Below, piece by piece: positions 1 through 10,500 of a stretch of 64,000 bases of DNA. Each line of letters opens with the position of its first letter. Positions within the stretch are counted from its first letter, which is position 1. The DNA is from Eurosta solidaginis (Eukaryota; Arthropoda; Insecta; Diptera; Tephritidae). The translations under genes and the position numbers were made by a program. The stretch spans positions 361,415,739 to 361,479,738 of the forward strand of contig NC_090319.1 in NCBI RefSeq assembly GCF_040869045.1. Reading direction: 5' to 3'. The notes beneath the pieces were generated by a model, which saw nothing but the letters and a program-made list of their open reading frames with translations, was not told the DNA's origin and did not search any database.

Positions 1-234
1 ATCCAGAGTTTTGTAACTCCATTATGTCATGTTCACATAAATACAGTTTTAATAAACGAAAGTTTATATAATTAAATAATATTAATTTTAAATTACACAC
101 TGCACATTTTCTTTACAAAAAAAAAACATAATATTACATTAAAACGAACATGTAATATGTATAACGCGAACATTTCAACAATTACGATGATGCTACTTCG
201 GTGATATTTTTGCGATTGATATGTTGCATTTGCA

Positions 235-816
235 CAGGCATGCTTAACCGATATCATTTCGTTACGATAATTAACGTTAATAAACGAAACAAAGTCATTT
301 CGTTTCGTTTATTAATGTTAAGAACGTCAAATTAACGAAATGATTTTGTTTCGTTTTCTGCCATATCAAAACGAAATCAAGTCGTTTATGTTGATTATTA
401 ATTTCAAACTATGCTGACAAAGCTGATTGATGGCGGAGTCATTAGGGTGAAAGCATTAGCGAAGCTGATTGCAACTTTTCTCATGAATTTTGACAGTACG
501 AACATTTCCCAGAGTATTTTTGACATTACCACCAACGAATTAGACAAACAAATTACATGGAGTTTGTGTGTGTATGTCCGCTCACTGTTACCACTTTACA
601 GCTTCACCATGGCTATAGCATTGCCAGGACAATTTAAACATAAATTATCACGATTTTGTTAACGTTTTTAACGTTAACGAAAGATTTTCGTTTTGGTTAA
701 AAACGGGATACAATTTATATTGATAATTTATTTATCGATAATATTTCGAAGTATTTCAACGGAAACGCTGGAAATTTTTTGATAAACGATTAGCTTAACG
801 TTAAGGTGCATCCCTG
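235..816. mobile_element. Non-autonomous hAT-type element upstream of the host gene
   Basis: The left end begins CAGGCATGCTTAACC. The right end, read on the other strand, begins CAGGGATGCACCTTAACG, so the element has short imperfect inverted termini starting with CA. The flanks are catttgca (227-234) and catttgct (817-824), an 8-bp target duplication with one mismatch. CA-starting termini plus an 8-bp duplication are the usual hAT signature. The interior is AT-rich, with repeated AACGTTAA and TTTCGTT motifs and no transposase reading frame, so it is a non-autonomous derivative. The superfamily call is inference from the termini. Confidence 0.6.
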
Positions 817-847
817 CATTTGCTAGTTAAATTTCTATCAGTATTTG

Positions 848-1192
848 CAAAGAGGATAAATACAATAAGAGCCGTCACTCGTTATTTTGTGGCGAGTATC
901 TCGCTGGAAATTGAAAAAAATTGATGCCGAATGTTTTCTGAGAGGGATATTTTTAATTGTCTCGCATTTATCCATGCCGTGTAGGCCTCTTGTGCAACTG
1001 TGATTTTTGGAAAGAGAATTAAATAAATTAATTAAATACAGTCGAAAAATAAACACAAATACCCCACGAAAATGTATAGAAGACATTTATAAACATCTCG
1101 CCCAAAAAAAAGTAGCGACTACCTCTTAGTATACATCGAGTAAATGCCAAAAAAATAACGAGTGACGCCTCTTATTGTATTTATCCTCTTTG
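848..1192. mobile_element. MITE with 41-bp terminal inverted repeats
   Basis: The first 41 bases (starting CAAAGAGGATAAATACAATA) recur as the reverse complement at 1152-1192 with one mismatch. The flanks gtatttg (841-847) and gtatctg (1193-1199) look like a 7-bp target duplication with one mismatch. The interior has no coding potential. It lies about 370 bp upstream of the host start codon, so it may sit in the promoter region. I could not assign a superfamily. Confidence 0.65.
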
Positions 1193-1558
1193 GTATCTGG
1201 TTCACGCGTCATTGGAACGTAACTATTTCTTTTATATTGCGGCCTGGCATCCCTAAGTAGAAACGGATTACTGCATGTATTCAGCAAGCAAATTTATTCA
1301 GCAAATTTAAAATAGCTACAAACTGTCAACAATTTTCAACTCGAAGTTAAGCGTCGAAATAATTTTTTTTTCTACTTTTTTACATTTGCACGTTTTTTGC
1401 AGTATTTACTGGTATCAAATGCGTCAGAGCCAACGAAAACTGAATTAAATTTCTGATTTTAATACACCTTGAAAACAATCTAGTTAATGTGGATCTAAGA
1501 CTACCTACCGCAGCAGTCAAAGAATTACGGCTTAATAAATTCTTGGAGATCATCTAAC

Positions 1559-1568
1559 ATGAGCTTGG
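1559..1568 (+). CDS. Coding exon 1 (10 nt: ATG plus two codons plus one base)
   Basis: The exon reads ATGAGCTTGG and is followed by the donor gtaagtgt at 1569. Its single overhanging G joins CT at 5078 to make an Ala codon and opens the long exon-2 frame. A shorter exon-2 start would need a non-ATG codon, because no in-frame ATG precedes the long frame there. The strong donor and exact phase match favour this start. A transcript would settle it. Confidence 0.65.
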
Positions 1569-4500
1569 GTAAGTGTACATATATACAACAAAAATTCACA
1601 ATAAAATGTATAATTCGTTCAACATATGCGGATTATAAGAAATTTGCTCGCCTTATATGAAAGAATGGAAGAAAAACTGGTAATAGTCTAGTTGAGGGGT
1701 CGACTGGTAATACGCTACCAAAAATATCGAGAGAGGTGTCAAAAGACGCTATTAATCTCGAGAACAATAATCTGATGGCGGAAAATTTTATCTATGTCTG
1801 GAGATATTTGCAGTTGAAGTTGGCGATTTTCATGTGGTTGTTGTTGTGTTCGTACCCACAAAAAAAATTGTGCATCACCGTGGCGGTAGCCACTGTTATA
1901 CCACACGCCCGGACTTGGCATGGCGTAGCCCAGGGTTATTTTTTATAAGCGCGGCCGAAGGCCGCCAACTCAGAAAGGTGTTCTGCGTAAAAATACTATG
2001 GATCCCACCCCCGGCTTCGGAGGTACCCTCGGGTCTTTTTTCGGTTTTTCGTTAATATCTTTTGAACGAGGTAATATTTTTATTTTCCGCCTTCGGATTA
2101 TTAATACTGATGTCAAGACGCGTCGTTTGACACCTCTCGATATTTTTGGTAGCGTATTAGCAGTCGACACCTCAACTAGACTATTACCGAAAAACTGTTA
2201 ATTCTTTACTACAACTACTAAAAGTCGTCTAAAAATATCGGGAGAGGTGTCAAAAGATGCGATTTGTACCCAGGATCACGAATCTGATAGCGGAAATTAG
2301 AAATTTTGGTAATAGTCTAGTTGAGGGGTCGACTGCTAATACGCTACGAAAAATATCGAGAGAGGTGTCAAAAGACGCGTATTATTCTCGAGAACAATAA
2401 TCCGAAGGCGGAAAAGAAAAATTTTATCTCTGTCTAGAGATATTTGCATTTGAAGTTTGCGATTTTCATGTCGTTGTTGTGTTCGTACCCACACAAATTA
2501 TGCATCACCGTGGCGGTAGCCACGGTTATACCACACACCAGGACTTGGCATGGCGTAGCCTAGGGTTATTGTATTGTATTGTATTTTATTAAACATTTTC
2601 CAGATGCATACTTATTAACCTAAGATTACAATATTACATTAAATAATTTCAAATTACTATGCAGCATAGGAAAAGTATATGGCATTTTTTATATTAAAGT
2701 TTAACATAGTTCTAAATGCCAGTCCTAGCTTTGGTATATTGTTTTGTGTGGGGTGTACAAAAATAAAAATTGCATAAAGAGTTTATGTTATACATTAAAT
2801 TAAATCATCAAAGATATGAAAGAGAATCAATACTAAATATTTGCAGCTTCCTAAGGTATGTACGGTTTATAGGGTCATCCTCAGCATCGTTTCTAATTCA
2901 AAGTGATTATAACCAAAAAGATACAGCTTAACATCTTTTTTAAATAAGTTGACATTTCTTATTACCTGTACAGTGGCAGGAAGGGAGTTGAAAAATTTGC
3001 ACGACGTGTATGTGTAAAAACTTGTAAAGTGCGACGTCCTAGTATGCGGAATTTGTACCATCGGAAGTAGATTTCTTCGTAAGTTGTAGACTTCCGAAGG
3101 AAAGCTTTCCAGGTAGCCACACCGTATAAAGAATGTTTTTAAAACTTTGTAAAGATAGAGATGTCGACACGGAAATATATCTAGTTTCCTAAAATATAGC
3201 ATAGAGTGAGACCTATAGTTTGCACTACAGATTCGCCTTATAATCCCCTTTTGAATTGTTACCACTGCTGACAGCTTATTAGCCGAAGCGCCGCCCCAGC
3301 ATGTGATACCATATTGCAGTTTAGATTGAAATATTCCGTAGTAAACTGTTTTTAAAGTGGATATTGAACATAACTTTTTCAGACGATAAAAGTGACGAGT
3401 GGTATATAGAAAGTATTTTTTTAGTGCATTAATGTGCTCAGACCAACTCAAGCGGTTGTCTATTATAATTCCTAGGTACTTGAAATTCTCAACAACTTCA
3501 ACCCTGAAGCAGCTCTCACTACAGTTTCTATTACAATCAAAAGATCTCATCGCGTCACTTTGAGTGCACGATATATGGTGCATGTTAAAGCGAGAGCACA
3601 CTGCGGAGTGAAATATGACATCATAAGTTGGTTGTTCTTTGAGAACATGACTGAAATACATAAGTCTAGTTTTACTACTTACAATCAGTTTGTGTGAAGC
3701 GAACCAGGTTCGTAACAAATGTATATCATGGTTAATGTCACATATTAATTCAAAGTAATTCGGTGTACTGTACGCAATTGCAAGATCGTCTGCAAAGGCA
3801 GTGGCCTTGCCTCTCAATGGAAGCTTAAATATTGAATTAATATAGACCAAGAACAATATTGGACCAAGAACTGAGCCTTGGGGAACACCCAGATTAACAA
3901 GCTGTAATCTACTGTAGCTACATTCTACTTTAACTTTTTGTGTTCTGCCCGATATATACGATTTAAGCCACTTATGCATAACACCGCGGAATCCTGCACT
4001 ATATAGTTTATCCAATATTATTTTTTATAAGCGCGCACAAAGGCCGCCAACGTAGAAAGGTGTTCTACGCAAAAATACTATGGATCCCACCCCCGGTTTC
4101 GGAGGTACCCGCGGGTCCTTTTTCGGTTTTTCGTTAATATCTTTTGCACGAGTTACATTTTTTATTTTCCGCCTTCGGATTATTAATGCTGATGTCAAGA
4201 CGCGGCCTTTGACACCTCTCTCGATATTTTTGATAGCGTCTTAGCAGTCGACCCCTCAACTAGACTATTACCTAAAAAAATTACTCTGGGTGGGTTCATC
4301 TCCGGTTTGGAGACCAAAACTATAGCCGCGAAAAACACTTATGTTTACAATTTTTTTGTGCGTACACCAACATTACAACCACATGAAAATCGCCAGCTTC
4401 AACTGCAAATATCTCCGGACAGAGCTAAAATTTTTATTTTCCGGTTTAGGATTATTGTTGTCGAGATTAATATGCGTCTTTTGACACCTCCTTCGATATT

Positions 4501-7500
4501 TTTGGAAGCGTGTTAGCAGTGTCATGATGTATAGAATTACCATATCTTGACAGAAATAAAATTTTGAATTTCCGCTTTCGGATTCGTGGTCCTGGGAACG
4601 CGTCTTTTGACACCTCTCTCGATATTTGGTAGTATTAGCAGTCGACCCCTCAACAAGACTTTTACCTTTTACGCGAATATAGTTTTGGTCTCCAAGGCGG
4701 TGTTGGACCCACCCAGGGTAATTTTTTATAAGCACACGCAGAAAGGTGTTCTGCACAAAAATACTATGGATACCACACCCGGTTTCGGAGGGACCCGCAG
4801 GTAATTTTTCGGTTTTTCTTTAATATCTTTTGAACGAGTTAAAATTTTCCGCCTTCGGATTATTAATACTGATGCCAAGACGCGTCGTTTGACACCTCTC
4901 TCGATATTAGACGCGTATTAGCAGTGTAATGCTGTCGTATAGAATTACCCTTATGATTTCAGGTACATTGTTTACTCGGCAAACAAATGTATTTAAAAAA
5001 TAAAAGACATTTTTTTAAACTTAATGGTTTTTAATGATTATTTTTATTATAATTTTCAAAAAATTCTGGCAATGCAGCTTTGCAGGATACCACTACTGAA
5101 GATGCCGTCAACACCAAGACATCGACAAGATATCCTCTTCGCCGCAATCGTGCTGCAACTTTGGAAAAGGAAGTGGAACCTAAGATATCACAATATGATG
5201 GGGACGCGTTTGAGGGGGATACGTCTGGAGCTCCAATTACGCCTAGTACGATGAAAGATAAAAATGTTGCCTTAAAAATGGAAGCCCAAACGCCAGAGCG
5301 AAACGAAGCTTTGGCCCATACACCCAGAAGGAGTACACGGAAAAGCGTAAAACCGGTACAAGAGTATGACGATATTGTAAGAAGTAAACGGAATTTGAGC
5401 TCTAATGGAAATATGGACCATGAAAAGCGGGAAAAGCCGGAAGAAGAGGCACAAAAATGGACACCCGCCAAAGTAGGGCGTGTATCACATAAGCGCGGAC
5501 GAAAAGTTCGTAAAAATGTAGGCGGCGATAAGCACAAAAACACCGCACCGAGTACAAGCGAAAATGAAGAAACTGAAATGCCGAATGGAAATGAAAAAAA
5601 TGGAGAGCCGCATGAAGAAAATGAGCCAAACAATTTAAATGAGGCTAATGTTCACATCGAGGAGAACATGCTTGTAATGATAACAAATTTAAATAAAGAA
5701 ACCGAAATCCGAACCGACCATGGAAGTGATGGCGAGCTACACAAAGAAAATGAAACCACAAATTTAAATGAAGATATTGTTAAAGAAAATATAGAAATAA
5801 AGGAAGATAAGAAAGGCGGATTCGGAATTTACTTAAAAAATAATTCTTTAGATATGTCTGATTTAGGACTTAATATCCTTAACGAAGATTTTGAAAGTAT
5901 TGAGAATAAAAATGCAAATATAAAAAAACCAGATTCTCCAAGCGATAACAGTATTCCAATTTTAACACTTAATGAAACATCTTATGACAGCGACTGCATT
6001 ATACTCAACGCCAAAGAACCGGAAAATAAAGATGATATGCAGCCACTTCGTTTCTCAGATGACGAAACTACCACGTCACCCCCACGTAAATCACCACGGA
6101 TTGTACTCACCACTCACGAAGGAGAAGAAGATATTTTAAATCAATCTGCACCAATTCCTCAGACTGCTACACCGAAGCGGTACTCCAAAACCGTATTGCG
6201 TAAGCCTACACCTTTTAAACCCAAAACCAATCATTCAAATACCAATTATGATGAAGTAATGACGTTTGATGAAATACCGGAATCACATAATGGCGTGACA
6301 ATCACCGTCTCCAGTATGGAGCCCAAAGAAATTGTGCTTCGTAGCATACGCAAGCGTTCATGGTCAGTATGTATTGGCGGCGCGGAGGTAGAAGCTAGGC
6401 GCAAAAATGTAACATTTTTCAGTCCAGCTAATCAAACAACTATTGTGGATGATTTGGATATGCGTATCGTACAGAGCGTGAAGAAGAGTGACAATGTTAA
6501 GAAGGACTGTAAGTGATGTAAATAAAGTTTTATTAATAGATTTTATAATTTGCACATCTTTCAGTTGTAACAAAACGCCGCAAGCGCTCTTTGTCCTTTG
6601 ATGAAGGCTCTATGATGAAGAAGTTAAAATCGCCAGGTAATATTGGTCACCACTTTTGTTCCTTTGTAACTTACTGAATGTTGTTATAATAAGATGTTAA
6701 TGTTAAGGCGCTACATATTTTCCTAGAAGGTTCAATATGGTCATATTATATCGTTCCCGAGATGTCGGACACCTTAATGGTGATTTCTACCGATGCGTAC
6801 TGGATATATTTCCGGCAAGACAATGTTGTTGGTGTTGTTGTTGTTAAAGTTGTTGGTGTTGTAGCGATAAGGTTACTTCCCGAAGGCTTTGGGCATTCTT
6901 ATGGATGGGATGGTCCTTTGCCGGATACAGATCCGGTACGCTCCGGTAACACAGCACCATTAAGGTACTACCCCGAACATCTCGGGAACGATTTATATGG
7001 CCACATCAAACCCTCAGGCCCTCCCTCCCCACCCCCAAGTTCCATGAGGAGCTTTGTCTGTTAGTGAAACAGGATTCGCCGCGGGTAGGTGAGGTTGACA
7101 ATTGGGTTTGGAGAAGATATATATGTGGGATTTCGTGTCAATTAATTAAGCGATTTCACGATTTAAGTTCGATTTTATTTTTATTTAGTTTCCAGATTAC
7201 AAATTCGATTATTTAGTTAGTTGTTTCGCATTTGGTTTTGCATTTGTCATTTTAGGTTATTACAACAGTTAACAATCAAACACATTTTACTTCTTTGCGC
7301 GACGACGGCTGACAACGGACTATATCTCTCTCAAAACGGACAGTTAAAAACTAGGTCGGCCATCATGGGCTTTCTTTCGTCAAGTTGTACGGTTGTGTTA
7401 AAGGGTTGCCTTTGGCATACCAATTTTGAGGTTGCCAGTCTGGTTGACTAATTCGTACTTAAGTACCTAATCCCACATATATTGCACTGGCAACCTGAAG

Positions 7501-10500
7501 GGTTCCGCTACACAGCCGGGACAATCGCCCGGCTGTCCGGAATATGACTATCAATAATTGAAATACGAAATTTTTAGCAGAATGCCCGAGTTGGCTCCGT
7601 TTATCAAAAACTTTTTTTTAGCGAAGTTCACTAAAGGAATAGGAAGGGAACTTTGCAATTATTTGTATTGCCTCGCATGTCCAACAGACCTATATTTTGC
7701 AATACAGTCACGATCAAATCAGGTATAGAGCTCCTCAAATATGAAGGCAGGAAAAAAAATATTCTCAAAAACTGTGAACAATGGCGTGTTCAAATCTCGA
7801 GCACCACGTAGAAAGCCTGCAAATTATAGCAGAGCAGAGAATTGGCCCGTCGGCACCCGCGATTAAAACTTGAAAACAGTTTTTACCACTAATTCAGTTT
7901 TGTTATTTTTCACCAACCCATGAACTGTTCGCTCTTCGGCAATATCTTCCGATTGAATGTATGTGGAGAAACGTCTCTTTACTCATACAAAACCATTCTT
8001 CGTTCTCTTTTCTTAGCTTTGGATTTTGGGAGATATAGATAAATTTTCGTTGGATTATTCAACGTCCACCCTGAAATTTTGTCTTGAGACTGCGCACTGT
8101 TGATTTCAGATTTATAGATGAATTGTCAATAGATCGTCATACTCGTTCTGACTTATCCTTCCTTACTCCACATTTGATTTTTGCCATATTGGACAAATTT
8201 AATGCTGATACGTGAAATACATAAATAAAAATTTAATTAATGTAAGGCGCGAGGCAAAATTTATAATTTCCACGAAGTGGTTTGACCCGCTTTAGGCAGG
8301 GTAGGGGTCCTCTTTTGAGACCGTGTAGGGTATTACAATGGGCCCATTGGTAGCCTAAGTAGTGAGCTGTTACCATAGTGTTCAGCTCAGCCCTTGCAAC
8401 CTAACCTAACCTAAGGCGCGAGGTGGACGGTTGGCGCAAGGGTGCTCAAATGGCGGACGAGGCGATACATGTGTACACAGATCGTTCCAAAGTAGTGGAA
8501 GGAGTAGGGTCTGCGGTATACTGTGCTGATCCGTAAATAAACATATCCTACAGGCTGCCGGATTACTTTAGCGTTTTCCAATCAGAAATAGTAGCCGTAA
8601 CCAAAGCGGTAGAAACCCTGGAAGAGAATAGCTTAAGCTGCAACCGTGTTAACTTTTATATTGACAGTCAAGCAAAAATTAAGGCAATAATCTCGCATAG
8701 CACAGCATCTAAATGGTGTTAGGGTGTTAGCAGTCCCTGGAGAGAATCGGGACAGGGAGAAGCATACATCTATATTGGGTCCCAGGGCATAAGGGAATAG
8801 ATGGGAACGAAAAAGCGAATGAACTAGCTAAAAAGGGCGCATCCCTTGCACATGATCGACCAAGCAGGAAAGGCATGGGTTCAAGCGCGGGGCTGTAAAA
8901 TGTCGAAGATAACGTTAGGTCTTACAAACTTAGACTAACAAAGTTGCATCTATATTTATAAAGAGAGGACTGTAGACTCATGACGGGTGTTCTTACTGGA
9001 CACTGCCTTCTGTCGTCACGTGCCTTTAAATTAGGCTTGGTCAGTGATATTAGATGTAGGAAGTGCGGGCTGCAGGTGGAAACGGTCGAGCACGTTCTGT
9101 GCTCGTGCGCTGCGCTTGCCAGGCTAAGACTCCAAATATCAGGAGTGATACAGCTATCAAATCTAGAAGCAGCAAGTGGCTTAAGTCCTAGGAAGCTTCT
9201 AGTATTTGCCAAGAGGACGGAGTTATTTTATAACATATGTCCTGGTTTTTGATAGGGTTTTTCAGTTTGGTCGTTAAAACAAACTTCTGGTAACACTACG
9301 GACTCATTCAGTCTTTGTGAGGTCCTCATGGACCGGCCAGTTCAACCTAACCTAAGGCGCGAATAACCTCTAAAGGATTTTAGGCCAAGGTTCACTTCCG
9401 ATTTGCGTCGTGCTCCTTTTATTAAAAAAAAAAGATGCGGTTGAGTAGAATATCACCTTAACATTGCTATTAGTGCCAAACCACGCTCTCATATCAATAT
9501 TTTTCAAAAACGCCCTATCTTATTTCAAAATGAATTGAATTTATGCTTAGAGGCGAGATAGGTTATTATTGCATTCAGGAATTGTTATGAAGTTCAACTT
9601 CGGAAATTTTTTTAAGAAGCTTTTCCTTTCGTAGGTCTCGCATCAAGTCAAATGCGTAAAACACCGATTGTCAAGCCATCTCGTACCAAATTGCCAAATT
9701 TTGCAGCGATACATCAGAAGCAATTTGAGAAAATGGAAAACCTGGTTGATCACGTCAGTCGTAAGGCAGAGCGTGCCAAAATACTTACCAATTCTGCTGC
9801 CAAAAATCGTATTGGTATGTTTATTCTTATTCAATAAAAATGATTTTTTTTAATTGTCAATAATGTGTTGGTTTATTAAATCCTAAATCTCTTCCATTAT
9901 AGCTGCTGAACAAAAATCTGTTCCGCCTACCAACCGGACTCCGGCCGTCGAAAAGCCAAAGGCTATGAAGCGAATTAATTTACACAATAATTCGGTAAAT
10001 ACGACATTTACCGAAAAAAGTACAAAAGCTATGCATATAAAGGCAGCTGATGTAACTTGCAAAGAACATAAAGATTTAAAACTTCCGGTACCACAAATTG
10101 CTGTGCTCAAACCATTGCCGTCCAATACTGGCTTAACACATGAAGAAGATCGCACATTAAAGCTACCAAATCCACGTTTGGGTATCATTAAACCTCACAC
10201 CATTACAAAATTTACTAGTTGTAATAATAAGCACCCAACACCAGCTAAGAATGCTGTTATGAAGTCGGTACGCACACGTCAACCGTCACGAGCAGCTTTT
10301 AACTTATCAACAGCACTCGAATCATTCGCAAATGTAAGCAATGCGAAGTCGTCATGCAGTACAATTGGCGTGCCTGTAAATACAGTGGCTAAAACATCGA
10401 AAGCAAATATTTTTACCACAACTGCCACAGCACTCACAACCATCGCACAACCAGCCGTATCGTTTGACGCAAAGATGGCTTCACGTCGACAGCGTCGTAT

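Larger units (their letters stand above)
2308..4272. mobile_element. MITE of the GGTAATAG family split by a LINE insertion
   Basis: The left half (2308-2570) and right half (4018-4272) match copy 1 in order and direction. The break falls inside the stretch that reads gggttattttttataag in copy 1. The target bases ttatt occur on both sides of the LINE. The outer flanks gaaatttt and taaaaaaa do not match, so this copy is recombined, or its true ends lie elsewhere in the cluster. Confidence 0.65.

Noticed and set aside
1480..1556. Open stretch before the host start codon that could encode a SAP-like helix (VDLRLPTAAVKELRLNKFLE)
   Set aside because: It has no in-frame ATG and ends at TAA just before 1559, so it is read as 5' UTR. 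An upstream exon was not found.
5031..5633. 200-codon antisense frame inside exon 2
   Set aside because: It is the shadow of the acidic host frame and has no domain; composition explains it.
8400..8412. CCTAA repeats as possible telomeric TTAGG-type sequence
   Set aside because: Only two or three units, both at LINE 3' ends; they are element tails, and flies lack TTAGG telomeres.
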